Assembly (NCBI RefSeq): GCF_003388735.1
Contig: NZ_QUBQ01000001.1
Span: forward strand, 434,001 to 498,000
From: Paenibacillus paeoniae
GTDB lineage: Bacteria > Bacillota > Bacilli > Paenibacillales > Paenibacillaceae
Direction: 5' to 3'
DNA: 64,000 nt
The notes under the pieces were generated by a model. That model was not told where the DNA came from and made no database searches. It worked only from the letters and a program-made list of their open reading frames with translations. Of this stretch, positions 8,479 through 17,002 are shown piece by piece. Made by a program: the position numbers and the translations under genes. Numbering within the stretch: the stretch's first letter is position 1; each line of letters begins with the position of its first letter.

Positions 8479-9153
8479 ATGGGTTATGTGCTTATCGTGG
8501 ATGATGATCCCCATATCCGGGAGCTTATGAGCGTCATATTGGTGAAGGAAGGCTATCAGGTGCAGCAAGCGTCTGACGGCAAGGAAGCGATAGCCGCTAT
8601 GGAAGCGTCCCCGGCAGATATGGTCATTCTGGATATCATGATGCCGAATATGGACGGTTGGGAGCTGTGCCGCATATTGCGCGAGCAATATGATATCCCC
8701 ATATTGATGGTGACGGCCAAAGGCGAATTGCAGGATAAAGTGAAAGGTTTCCACATCGGTACGGACGATTACATTGTGAAGCCGTTTGATCCGCCGGAGC
8801 TGGTGGTCCGCGTGCGTGCCCTTATGAAGCGATATCGGATTGCGACTTCTCAACAAGTTACCGCCAGCGGGCTAATGATGGACCGCTCTACGTACCAGAT
8901 GAGTGTGAATGGCGAAGCCGTCGCCCTGCCGCCCAAGGAATTTGAGCTGCTCTTTATGCTGGTGAGCAACAAGGGGCGTACGCTTGCGCGCGGCTCGTTG
9001 ATTGAGTCGATATGGGGATACGACTTCGACGGCAACGAACGAACGCTTGATGTCCATGTGAACCGGCTGCGCGAGCGTTTTACAAGCTGGGGAGTACTGG
9101 TCAAAATTACGACAGTCCGGGGACTTGGTTACCGTATGGAGGCGGTGGAATGA
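8479..9153 (+). CDS. OmpR/PhoB family response regulator
   Basis: A 224-residue two-domain regulator. The receiver domain has the acidic pocket DDD (8-10), phospho-acceptor D52 in ILDIMMPNMDG, T79 and K101 in VKPFD. The C-terminal winged helix ends with ERTLDVHVNRLRERF and VRGLGYRME, typical of OmpR members. The start is placed at the ATG 8479 because AGGAGG (8465-8470) lies 8 nt before it; the GTG at 8470 would overlap that ribosome site. The gene overlaps its kinase by 4 nt. Confidence 0.93.
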   Translation: MGYVLIVDDDPHIRELMSVILVKEGYQVQQASDGKEAIAAMEASPADMVILDIMMPNMDGWELCRILREQYDIPILMVTAKGELQDKVKGFHIGTDDYIVKPFDPPELVVRVRALMKRYRIATSQQVTASGLMMDRSTYQMSVNGEAVALPPKEFELLFMLVSNKGRTLARGSLIESIWGYDFDGNERTLDVHVNRLRERFTSWGVLVKITTVRGLGYRMEAVE

Positions 9154-10223
9154 AACGGAAAATGTCCAGAAGCGAGATAGTGGTCAAAGGCGCAAGTGCA
9201 ATACTGTTTGTGTTCCTGCTGTGCTGTGTCGCGTTTACGGCGGCTTATTTCCTTACCCGATGGTTTTACGAGACGCATCCGGTCTCAAGAAGCGACTTTA
9301 TCGTTCAACTGGTAAATTGGGGACTAGGTCTGGTTTTCCTTATCTTATTAGGGTTTGTGGGCAGTATCGTAACCCGCCCGAAGCAGATAATCATCTGGAA
9401 TGAGATGATGGCTGCTCTTCGCCGCATCGCCAAAGGCGACTTCAACGTCGTTATTGATCAGGAAGGCAAGTACCGCGGACAAATGGGTGAATTCGTTGAG
9501 TCTATTAATGAAATGACGCAGGAGCTGAGACAGGTGGAGCGATTGCGCCAGCAGTTCATCTCGGACGTATCTCATGAAATCCAGTCGCCGCTTACTTCGA
9601 TCCGCGGTTTTGCAAATACACTGCAACGCGAGGATCTCTCGCGGGAGGAGCAGAGGCGATATCTCTCTATTATCGAAAAAGAGACGATCCGCCTATCACG
9701 GCTAAGCGATAATCTGATGAAGCTTACGTCGCTGGAATCGGATCATGTTGAGTGGGAGAAGCAGCGTTACCGGCTGGATAAGCAGCTTGAGCACGTCGTC
9801 CTCTCATGCGAGCCGCAATGGCTGGACAAGGAGCTGGATATCGAGCTGGATACAGAGCCTTGCCCTATTCTCGCGAACGAGGAGCTGCTTAGTCAAATAT
9901 GGCTGAATCTGCTGCATAACGCGATCAAGTTCACACCGCAAGGCGGAAGCATCCGGCTTTCGCTGAAGAAGCTGGATGGTGCGGCACGCGTGGATGTGTC
10001 CGATACGGGCATCGGCATCCCGCGGGATGATCAGCAACGGATCTTCGAGAGATTCTATAAAGGAGACAAGCAGCGGACCAGGACCGCGGATGGCAATGGA
10101 CTAGGTCTGTCTATCGTTCACAAGATTACAGAGCTTCATGGCGGCACAGTCCGAGTCAAGAGTACGCCGGGCGAAGGGACGGTATTTGAGGTCGTATTGC
10201 CGCTGGGTGACTCCGTACAATAA
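9150..10223 (+). CDS. Membrane sensor histidine kinase
   Basis: A 357-residue kinase. Two membrane helices (~12-35 and ~52-74) bracket a very short external loop of about 17 residues, so it probably senses within the membrane or through the adjacent exporter. A HAMP-like linker, the phospho-acceptor H142 in DVSHEIQSPL, the N box NLLHNAIKF, the G1 box DTGIGIP, the F box and the G2 box GNGLGLSI follow. It is coupled by an ATGA overlap to the response regulator and ends at a strong terminator, closing the exporter operon. The short sensor loop is a feature of intramembrane-sensing kinases. Confidence 0.92.
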   Translation: MKRKMSRSEIVVKGASAILFVFLLCCVAFTAAYFLTRWFYETHPVSRSDFIVQLVNWGLGLVFLILLGFVGSIVTRPKQIIIWNEMMAALRRIAKGDFNVVIDQEGKYRGQMGEFVESINEMTQELRQVERLRQQFISDVSHEIQSPLTSIRGFANTLQREDLSREEQRRYLSIIEKETIRLSRLSDNLMKLTSLESDHVEWEKQRYRLDKQLEHVVLSCEPQWLDKELDIELDTEPCPILANEELLSQIWLNLLHNAIKFTPQGGSIRLSLKKLDGAARVDVSDTGIGIPRDDQQRIFERFYKGDKQRTRTADGNGLGLSIVHKITELHGGTVRVKSTPGEGTVFEVVLPLGDSVQ

Positions 10224-10231
10224 GGGGGTAG

Positions 10232-10268
10232 AACTGTCACGGTGAATGCACTATCCGTGGCAGTTTTT
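10232..10268 (+). terminator. Rho-independent terminator of the exporter/two-component operon
   Basis: AACTGTCACGG (10232-10242) pairs with CCGTGGCAGTT (10254-10264), followed by a T-rich tail. Confidence 0.88.
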
Positions 10269-10281
10269 GCTTTTTGTTCAT

Positions 10282-10309
10282 TTGAAAATCGTACGGTTTC
10301 TGATAAACT
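10282..10309 (+). promoter_or_regulatory. Promoter of the small membrane protein gene
   Basis: TTGAAA (10282-10287), a 16-nt spacer and an extended -10 TG-A-TAAACT (10301-10309), 39 bp before the ATG. Confidence 0.45.
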
Positions 10310-10347
10310 ACTTATTATAGGTAAAACAAAACAGGAGGAATTTGTGA

Positions 10348-10767
10348 ATGTATGAAGCTATGGTATTATTACACGTTCTAGGCGCTGCCGGTATGGGATT
10401 CTATATCGTTCTGCCTATTATGCTGGGAGGAGCTTCGAAGAGTACGGGAGCGGGACAAGGCGGTCTGGCTTCTGGCTTGCTTACAGCGAACCGTATCGTT
10501 CAATATTTCCTAATCATTCAACTCTTGACAGGCGGCTACTTGATGACAAAAGGTGACTACGCTGTCATTTGGATGATTATTGTTACCGTTTTATTTTTGG
10601 CTATTGCCGCACTCGGCGGCATTATTTCCAAGCCGCTTAAGCTGATTGTAAGCCAAATTCAGGCAGGACAAAGCGCTACTGCACCGATCAACAAATCAAA
10701 AGTGATGAGTCTTATTATTCTCGTCCTATACGTAGCTACGATCTTCTTTATGGTAAATCGTTTCTAA
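10348..10767 (+). CDS. Small integral membrane protein of unknown function
   Basis: A 139-residue protein with four clear hydrophobic segments (about 4-27, 45-67, 72-95 and 118-137), separated by short polar loops (SKSTGAGQGG and SQIQAGQSATAPINKSK). AGGAGG at 10332-10337 precedes the ATG. It has its own promoter behind a terminator and is followed by a sugar kinase 39 nt downstream with no terminator between, so the two may be cotranscribed. I cannot assign a family with confidence; four-helix proteins of this size include transport-accessory and redox membrane proteins, but no cofactor motif is visible. Confidence 0.8.
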   Translation: MYEAMVLLHVLGAAGMGFYIVLPIMLGGASKSTGAGQGGLASGLLTANRIVQYFLIIQLLTGGYLMTKGDYAVIWMIIVTVLFLAIAALGGIISKPLKLIVSQIQAGQSATAPINKSKVMSLIILVLYVATIFFMVNRF

Positions 10768-10812
10768 GTATAGACGAGTCAGACAAGAACGGATTATTAG
10801 GGGGATATGGTT

Positions 10813-11769
10813 GTGCGTGAAAGTTCACCTCAGATCGTAACGTTCGGAGAGTCCATGGCGCTATTTATGCCGGAAGAGCATAAATCAATTGAGCGCGCAG
10901 CAACGCTTGAGCAAAGCTTCGGCGGCGCGGAAAGCAATGTTGCCATCGGCCTTGCCAGACTCGGTTCTTCCGTGGGCTGGTTCGGAGCGCTCGGCGACGA
11001 TCCGTTCGGCAAGCTGATCATGAAGACATTGCGCGGAGAAGGCGTTGACATCTCCCGCGTGAGATTTAACGGCGATGCGCCGACAGGCATGATGTTCCGC
11101 GAGCATGTCGCGGGCAGACTGGCCGTCCATTATTTCCGCAAGGGCTCTGCGGCCAGCAGAATGAAGCCGGAGGATCTGGACGAGGATTACATTCGCGGCG
11201 CCAAGCTGCTGCATGTAACCGGCATTACTTGCGCCTTGAGCGAGGATTGCCGCAGAACGGTTCGCCGGGCTGTCGATATCGCCAAGGAAGCGGGCGTTCT
11301 GGTCAGCTTTGATCCTAACTTGCGATTGAAGCTGTGGTCGATTGAGGAAGCTCGCGAGACACTGCTTCCGCTTGCTGCGGATGCCGACTACTTCCTACCA
11401 GGATGGGACGAGCTGAAGCTGTTGTATGACACCGACGAATACGCCGAAATTAAGGAGCGCTTGAATGCTCTGAAGGGCGTTAGCATTGTTAAAGGCATGG
11501 GAGATGCGACAATCGTGCTCGACAAGGGCGTCGAAACCGCTATCCCGTTCTATCCGGCGGAGCAGGTCGTCGATACGGTAGGAGCCGGCGACGGCTTCTG
11601 CGCAGGCTTCCTTGCAGGCATTATGAAGGGGCTGGCGCCTATCGAGTCGGTCCGGCTTGCCAGCATTAACGGATCTCTGGTCGTACAGATGCGCGGAGAT
11701 TGGGAAGCGCTGCCGGAATGGGAAGTCGTAGAGCAACGCATGTCGGCCAAAGCGTGGGTGGAGCGCTAA
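10813..11769 (+). CDS. kdgK: PfkB family sugar kinase, probably 2-dehydro-3-deoxygluconokinase
   Basis: A ~318-residue ribokinase-fold kinase. The N-terminal GESMALFMP, the substrate-loop GGAESNVAIGLARLG and the ATP/catalytic motif DTVGAGDGFCAGF are PfkB signatures; FDPNLRLKLW and the overall match fit KDG kinases, which phosphorylate 2-keto-3-deoxygluconate from pectin or glucuronate breakdown. The AGGGGG ribosome site (10799-10804) favours the GTG at 10813; an ATG at 10807 is in frame but only 2 nt from it. The stop overlaps the next ATG (TAATG). No KDPG aldolase gene is nearby, so the exact sugar remains an inference. Confidence 0.85.
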   Translation: MRESSPQIVTFGESMALFMPEEHKSIERAATLEQSFGGAESNVAIGLARLGSSVGWFGALGDDPFGKLIMKTLRGEGVDISRVRFNGDAPTGMMFREHVAGRLAVHYFRKGSAASRMKPEDLDEDYIRGAKLLHVTGITCALSEDCRRTVRRAVDIAKEAGVLVSFDPNLRLKLWSIEEARETLLPLAADADYFLPGWDELKLLYDTDEYAEIKERLNALKGVSIVKGMGDATIVLDKGVETAIPFYPAEQVVDTVGAGDGFCAGFLAGIMKGLAPIESVRLASINGSLVVQMRGDWEALPEWEVVEQRMSAKAWVER

Positions 11770-12554
11770 TGATAATCGAAGGGAACGGTTCGAAAGGACA
11801 GCGCCGCCGTGAGGCGATTCTGCAGCTGCTCAAGCAGCAGGGCCGCATCACGATTGTCGAGATGGTTGAGCGCTTCGGCTGTTCGGAAGCGACGGCGAGA
11901 CGGGATTTGGAGCAGATGGAAGGCGTCTATCCCGTTATACGTACGATTGGCGGTGCCATGTACGATGGGATGGGCACGATGAGAGAGCTTCACTTTGCCG
12001 AGAAGGAAGGCTTGTCCATCCTGGAGAAAGAGAAGATCGCTCAGACCGCCGCCAAGCATATCGTAGAAGGTGATGTCATCGGCTTGTCCGGCGGAACGAC
12101 AAACTTCCTGCTGGCCAAGCTGCTGAAATCCCGTAAAGGGATTACCGTCGTTACGAATGCGGTCAATATCGCCATGGAGCTGGCGGGCAGCTCGATTCAA
12201 GTGGTCGTGACCGGAGGCATTATGCGGCACAACAGCTTCGAGCTGTGCGGGCCGCTTGGCGAAGAGATGATTGCCCAGCTTCATATTGGCAAGATGTTCA
12301 TCGGGATCGATGGCATCTCTGCCAATGGCGGGATATCCAGCTACTCAGAGCAGGAGGCGCAAAGCGCCAAAGCGCTCATTAGGCGCTCTCAGGAAACGTA
12401 CGCGGTGTTCGATCATACGAAGAGTAATCGGACTTCGTTATTTTCCGTAGCCGCTATATCGGAGCTGAAGGCGGTTATTACTGACTCACCGCTGACTGGC
12501 GATCTGGCCGACGAGCTGCAGCGCCATCATGTATCCATTCACCTAACCGATTAA
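11769..12554 (+). CDS. DeoR family transcriptional regulator
   Basis: A 261-residue repressor. The N-terminal helix-turn-helix (RREAILQLLKQQGRITIVEM to GCSEATARRDL, ~12-48) is the DeoR signature, and the C-terminal sugar-phosphate sensor domain contains GLSGGTTN and FIGIDGIS. The ATG at 11769 overlaps the kinase stop and is served by GGTGGAG upstream. Translation coupling to the sugar kinase suggests that it responds to that kinase's phosphorylated product; it could also act on the convergent nag genes, but no shared operator was found. Confidence 0.9.
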   Translation: MIIEGNGSKGQRRREAILQLLKQQGRITIVEMVERFGCSEATARRDLEQMEGVYPVIRTIGGAMYDGMGTMRELHFAEKEGLSILEKEKIAQTAAKHIVEGDVIGLSGGTTNFLLAKLLKSRKGITVVTNAVNIAMELAGSSIQVVVTGGIMRHNSFELCGPLGEEMIAQLHIGKMFIGIDGISANGGISSYSEQEAQSAKALIRRSQETYAVFDHTKSNRTSLFSVAAISELKAVITDSPLTGDLADELQRHHVSIHLTD

Positions 12555-12557
12555 TGA

Positions 12558-12594
12558 AAAGCCGCGCATTCCGGAATACGGAATGCGCGGCTTT
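12558..12594. terminator. Bidirectional terminator between deoR-type gene and nagA
   Basis: A perfect 15-bp stem (12558-12572 with 12580-12594) with a 7-nt loop. A and T flanks on both sides make it work for both convergent units. Confidence 0.88.
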
Positions 12595-12610
12595 GTTATA
12601 TTGAGATGAA

Positions 12611-13795
12611 TTATTCGGATTTGCTGAAGACAGTACGTCCGCTCACCCAAGTACGCTCTACGTTGAACTCCGCGTCTGCTAGAACGAGGTCCGCTTGCTT
12701 GCCTTCTGCGATGGAGCCGGTCTGATCGAAGATACCGAGCTCACGCGCAGGGTTGCCGCTCGCCAGCTGGCTCACTTCAAGAATGCCCAGCTTCGTGTTG
12801 TTCAGCATATAGCGGAAAGCGCGAATCATGGTTAAGCTGCTGCCTGCCAGCGCATTGCCCTCGCGCAGGCGCGCTGTTCCGTTCTTCACTACTACAGCCA
12901 GACCGCCAAGCTCGTACGTGCCGTCTGACATGCCTGCAGCTTCGATAGCGTCGGTCACGATGATGACTCTATCCAGCGGCTTGGCAGCCAGCATAAGTGC
13001 GATTGCGGCTGGGTGCACGTGCTCGCCGTCGGCAATGATTTCCGCGTAGATGCGGTCATCGGTCAATACGGCGCCAAGTGTGCCCGGCTCGCGGTGATGC
13101 AGGCCGCGCATAGCGTTGTACGTGTGAACCGCATGTGTAAGTCCGGCATCGGCCGCGCCTTTGATCTCTTCATAGAGAGCATCCGTATGGCCTGCAGCTG
13201 CGATTATGCCGTTCTCCGACATCCACGCGATGGCTTCTTTGGAGTTGTTCTTCTCCGGAGCGAGGGTCAGCAGCTTCACCATGCCCGGATGCTTCGTATT
13301 CCATTCCTGCAGCCATTCCAGCTGCGGATCACGAATATAGGCAGGGTTTTGCGCCCCCGGCCATTTCTCGCTAATGAATGGTCCTTCCAGATGGACGCCG
13401 AGCAAGGGTGCGTATTGATTGCCGGATTGCTGATACTCCGCAACGGCATCCAGCACCGCATCAATGGCTTCCTTCGATGCTGTCATCGTCGTGGCCAGCA
13501 TGCCCGTCGTTCCTTGCGCTGCGTGGAACTTCGTAATGCGGTCATAGCTTTCGCTATTGGCGTACATGAAGTCGCCTCCGAATCCGCCATGCACATGGAC
13601 GTCGATGAAGCCTGGCAGAAGCCAGCCGCCTTTCCCGTCCACATTCTCCACATCAGCAGGCAACTCCCCGGAGGAATCCTCCGACACGATCGTGGCAATA
13701 CGACCGTTCGAGACATGCACACTACCTCTCACAACCCGATCTTCCAACACGATATGAACGTTATGAATGTTCCAATTCAGGGAGTTTGTTGTCAT
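12611..13795 (-). CDS. nagA: N-acetylglucosamine-6-phosphate deacetylase
   Basis: A 394-residue amidohydrolase that removes acetate from GlcNAc-6-P, giving glucosamine-6-P for NagB. The metal motif DVHVHGGFGGDF sits near residues 61-72; further family marks are HLEGPFIS, AAGHTDA, THAVHTYNAM, the catalytic aspartate region IVTDAIEAAGM and the late ASGNPARELG. It begins directly after the stop of nagB with no gap, so the two are one operon transcribed leftward. The product feeds amino sugar from wall or chitin turnover into glycolysis. Confidence 0.95.
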   Translation of the reverse strand: MTTNSLNWNIHNVHIVLEDRVVRGSVHVSNGRIATIVSEDSSGELPADVENVDGKGGWLLPGFIDVHVHGGFGGDFMYANSESYDRITKFHAAQGTTGMLATTMTASKEAIDAVLDAVAEYQQSGNQYAPLLGVHLEGPFISEKWPGAQNPAYIRDPQLEWLQEWNTKHPGMVKLLTLAPEKNNSKEAIAWMSENGIIAAAGHTDALYEEIKGAADAGLTHAVHTYNAMRGLHHREPGTLGAVLTDDRIYAEIIADGEHVHPAAIALMLAAKPLDRVIIVTDAIEAAGMSDGTYELGGLAVVVKNGTARLREGNALAGSSLTMIRAFRYMLNNTKLGILEVSQLASGNPARELGIFDQTGSIAEGKQADLVLADAEFNVERTWVSGRTVFSKSE

Positions 13796-14521
13796 TTATC
13801 CCAGCATCCTTCCTGCTTCGCGATCAAGCAGAACCGTTACTCGCGGATGTGTCTGCAGCAAGGAAGCAGGCACTTGAGTCGTAATCGGACCAGTCAGCGC
13901 TTCTTTCACGATATGCGCTTTGTCGGAACCGCGAACGACCAGCAAGATGGTATTTGCCTTCAATATGGAGCCGATGCCCATGGTATAGGCTTGCTTCGGC
14001 ACTTCGTCGATGGAGGCGAAGAAACGGGCATTGGCTTCAAGAGTCTCTTCTTTCAGTTGTACGACATGAGTCCCTGCGGACAGATGCTCGTCAGGCTCAT
14101 TGAACGCGATATGGCCGTTATGGCCAAGACCGAGCAATTGGATATCGGCTGGGCATGCGTTAATCATAGCTTCATAGCGGACGCATTCCTCTTGCGGATC
14201 TTCAGCCATACCGTCTGGCAGGTGAGTCTGAATGGCCGGAATGTCGACATGCGAGAAAAGGTTCTTGTTCATATAGTAGGCGTAGCTTTGATCGTTATCC
14301 GGCGTCAACCCGACATATTCGTCGAGATTATAAGTTGTAACGCCGCTGAAGCTCACTTTTTTATGGTTATAGTCTTCTACCATTTTGGCATAAATGCCAA
14401 CGGGTGTCGATCCTGTCGCTAGGCCCAGTACTGCATTCGGTTTCTCGTTAATCAGTTTGCGGAAGATCTCCGCTGCGTACTGATCAAGCTCTTCGGATGT
14501 TTCAAAAATACGGATGTCCAT
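13796..14521 (-). CDS. nagB: Glucosamine-6-phosphate deaminase
   Basis: A 241-residue enzyme, the usual Bacillus length, that converts glucosamine-6-P to fructose-6-P and ammonia. LGLATGSTP (phosphate loop), NLDEYVG, the GLGHNGHIAFNEP active-site block and the DKAHIVKEALTG motif are all present. AGGAGG about 8 nt before the ATG at 14521 selects the start; upstream in-frame codons have no ribosome site. nagA follows immediately. The upstream gap to fni (about 290 nt) is AT-rich and holds both divergent promoters, though I could not place hexamers securely. Confidence 0.95.
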   Translation of the reverse strand: MDIRIFETSEELDQYAAEIFRKLINEKPNAVLGLATGSTPVGIYAKMVEDYNHKKVSFSGVTTYNLDEYVGLTPDNDQSYAYYMNKNLFSHVDIPAIQTHLPDGMAEDPQEECVRYEAMINACPADIQLLGLGHNGHIAFNEPDEHLSAGTHVVQLKEETLEANARFFASIDEVPKQAYTMGIGSILKANTILLVVRGSDKAHIVKEALTGPITTQVPASLLQTHPRVTVLLDREAGRMLG

Positions 14522-14810
14522 GATAATGCCTCCTGATTGTTTGAATTCAACAACGGGCTGAAAAACCGCCGCTGTATACCGTTTATCGTATGTCTTAAGT
14601 GTATATGAAAGAGCAGCAATACACAATAATTATGATCGGCAAATTCAAATATTTGATTGGAATAATCATATCTCCCCATCCCTCATCGGTAAGGTCAGCG
14701 GAAGCGGAATCATTAAAAATATGCTATGCTAATCCATACAGCTATCTTGCAGAACCCGTCCCTCGCGTATAGGCAATCGGGGTGCGGGCATGCAACCAGG
14801 AGGTCAATCT

Positions 14811-15866
14811 TTGAAGTCAATTAACGAGGGCCATATCGAAAAACGCAAGGGAGAGCATATTCGAATCTGCTTGCAGGAAGAAGTAACGGGAGTCGGCATT
14901 CGGACGGGACTTGAGGATTATCGCTTCAAGCATAATGCGCTTCCCGAGCTTTCTTTCGAGCGGATTCGTCTGGATACGCACTGGCTTGGAGAGCCGCTTC
15001 GTGTGCCGCTGCTTGTCAGCTCGATGACCGGCGGTACGAACGAGGCGGGGGCTATAAATAAACGGCTCGCTATGGCAGCCGAGGAGCGTGGCTGGGCGAT
15101 CGGGCTAGGCTCCATGCGCGCGGCGCTGGAGAAGGAAGAGCTTGCGGCTACCTTTAAGATTCGTGAGTTTGCACCCAGCATCCCCATTATTGCCAATATC
15201 GGAGCCGTCCAGCTGAATTACGGCATGGGGCCGGAGGCATGTCAGCGTGCGGTTGATTTGGCTGAAGCGAATGCGCTTGTCCTGCATCTCAATGCCTTGC
15301 AGGAGGTATTCCAGCCGGAAGGCGATACAGATTTCAGCGGATTGCTTGTCAGAATTGAAGAGGTATGCCGCAACGTATCGGTTCCCGTAGGCGTGAAGGA
15401 AGTAGGATGGGGCATCGACGCCCAGACGGCTGTTCGATTAAGCGAAGCAGGTGTCGCCTTTATCGATGTAGCGGGAGCAGGCGGAACATCATGGAGCCAG
15501 GTCGAGAAGTATCGATCAAGCGATCCGGTACGCAGACAAGGAGCCGAGGCGTTCGCAGGATGGGGCATTCCGACTGCAGAGAGCTTGTCGGAAGTGCGGG
15601 CTGCCCTGCCCTCCATACCGATCGTTGCCAGCGGCGGGCTGCATAACGGAGTGGATGCCGCCAAAGCGATTGCGCTGGGAGCCAATCTGGCAGGGTTTGG
15701 CCGCTCCCTTCTCCCTCAAGCGGCAGGCGTGAACAGCGCGCTCTCGATCGAGAGTTTGATTGAACAGTTCGAGCGAATTGAATTTGAGCTTCGAGCGGCG
15801 ATGTTCGGTATTGGAGCAGCCACCATTGCAGAGCTTGGAAGCACAGCCAGACTTGTAAGAACTTAA
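14811..15866 (+). CDS. fni: Type 2 isopentenyl-diphosphate delta-isomerase
   Basis: A 351-residue FMN- and NADPH-dependent enzyme that interconverts IPP and DMAPP. It shows KRKGEHI near the N-terminus, the SSMTGG loop, LGSMRAAL, LHLNALQE and VKEVGWG, and the late FMN-phosphate loop ASGGLHNGVDAAK. The start is the TTG at 14811: AGGAGG (14798-14803) lies 7 nt before it, whereas the upstream ATG at 14790 lacks a ribosome site. ispG at 40.3 kb shows that the cell uses the MEP route, in which both IPP and DMAPP are made directly and this isomerase is an auxiliary balance step. Confidence 0.95.
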   Translation: MKSINEGHIEKRKGEHIRICLQEEVTGVGIRTGLEDYRFKHNALPELSFERIRLDTHWLGEPLRVPLLVSSMTGGTNEAGAINKRLAMAAEERGWAIGLGSMRAALEKEELAATFKIREFAPSIPIIANIGAVQLNYGMGPEACQRAVDLAEANALVLHLNALQEVFQPEGDTDFSGLLVRIEEVCRNVSVPVGVKEVGWGIDAQTAVRLSEAGVAFIDVAGAGGTSWSQVEKYRSSDPVRRQGAEAFAGWGIPTAESLSEVRAALPSIPIVASGGLHNGVDAAKAIALGANLAGFGRSLLPQAAGVNSALSIESLIEQFERIEFELRAAMFGIGAATIAELGSTARLVRT

Positions 15867-15878
15867 ATATAGAACCCC

Positions 15879-15916
15879 AGATAACGGCAAGCCTGCTGCA
15901 AGGCTTGCCGTTATCT
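15879..15916. terminator. Bidirectional terminator between fni and the gerC-like gene
   Basis: A perfect 16-bp stem (15879-15894 with 15901-15916) and a 6-nt loop. The right arm includes the TAA stop codon of the minus-strand germination gene, so the two convergent units share one very compact end. Confidence 0.85.
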
Positions 15917-17002
15917 GATTAATCCGGTCCCCTCGATCTTCACTCGCGCATCTACGCTGAATTTGGCATTTGGATAGAGTTGATTCCAATTGTCCCAGCT
16001 GTTCGGGCCAGGATACATGGCCCGATATCGAAGGCCGAATCCGAAGGGGTCAATGCCGTGCTTTTGAATTTTTTTAAGAAGCGTTACGGTGGCCTTCTCA
16101 TATTCAAGTGACAATGCATCCTCAACCGGCCCCCAAGGGCTCTCAAACAGACCGTTTGGCGCCTCCTCGAAGACGACGTCCATTTTAATTCTCATGTTAA
16201 TGAGCAAGGGATCGTTATTTTTATGAATCTGAAAGCTGGAATTTAATTGATTGATCGCAATCACCATGGGTGTGCCCTTGAACATGCCGTGCATGGACGC
16301 TTTTGTGAAATGATCCGACATTTGATTGAACATCTGGGTTTCGGTCGGGGATAAAATCATTTTGATTTTACTCTTGTCGAATAAAGCGACTTGATTAATG
16401 ACGTAGCTTTCTTTGCCGTCATTGGTAATGATTGCGAGCACAGGGTCCATGCCTTTCTCCGTCACCCTTCGGGATAGTCCGGATAACGTTTCCGCATAAT
16501 TGTACGATGACTCGGTGCCATCAGCACCGAAGGACAGCAGAAGCGCATTGCCCGGATAACGTTCCGATGCTGGCTGTACGTGAAGGACGTTTTCGGCTGT
16601 TGGCCTTCCTATGGCCATCGTAGCTACGCTTTGAATGTCCCGTCTGCGCAGCATCCAATCGATCGACTGGTTAATGTCCCGCTTTGCGAGTTCCTCACCG
16701 ATAATCATCATTTTGCAATGGCCGAAGTCAAGCTCTTTGTCCACATAGGCTTTCAGCATCCGCACGCCTTCCGCTATGCTAGGTGCATCAATTGTCTCAT
16801 ACTGGATCTTCGAGGCACCCGGCTCGATCTTGGGTGAAGGGATTGCGAGCTGGAGCGTGATCCGGTACGGTTTGCTTTTGTTGCCGGACCAGTCGATGCC
16901 GGTGCCAACGACGAAAAATCGTTTGTCAATATCCTTGAAGCCGCAGCCGCTAAGCGAAAGCAACACAAGGAAGAGAGTAATGACTGCCGCAAAACGTTTC
17001 AT
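15911..17002 (-). CDS. Ger(x)C family spore germination lipoprotein
   Basis: A 363-residue C subunit of a nutrient germinant receptor. The signal peptide ends with the lipobox LSGC, giving lipid-modified Cys20, so the protein is anchored on the outer face of the spore inner membrane. The family segments VVGTGIDWSG, KELDFGHCKMMIIGEELA and the C-terminal GFGLRYRAMYP with DARVKIEGTG are clear. It overlaps the permease gene by 4 nt and is the last gene of a gerA-gerB-gerC operon read leftward. Confidence 0.93.
   Translation of the reverse strand: MKRFAAVITLFLVLLSLSGCGFKDIDKRFFVVGTGIDWSGNKSKPYRITLQLAIPSPKIEPGASKIQYETIDAPSIAEGVRMLKAYVDKELDFGHCKMMIIGEELAKRDINQSIDWMLRRRDIQSVATMAIGRPTAENVLHVQPASERYPGNALLLSFGADGTESSYNYAETLSGLSRRVTEKGMDPVLAIITNDGKESYVINQVALFDKSKIKMILSPTETQMFNQMSDHFTKASMHGMFKGTPMVIAINQLNSSFQIHKNNDPLLINMRIKMDVVFEEAPNGLFESPWGPVEDALSLEYEKATVTLLKKIQKHGIDPFGFGLRYRAMYPGPNSWDNWNQLYPNAKFSVDARVKIEGTGLIR

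Noticed and set aside
13013..14422. 469-codon open frame on the plus strand
   Set aside because: It lies antisense to nagA and nagB, both with clear catalytic motifs; its own translation has no domain logic and no ribosome site.
14522..14810. NagR-type operator before nagB
   Set aside because: A GGTATAC core is present but the flanks do not match well enough to claim a GntR-type site.
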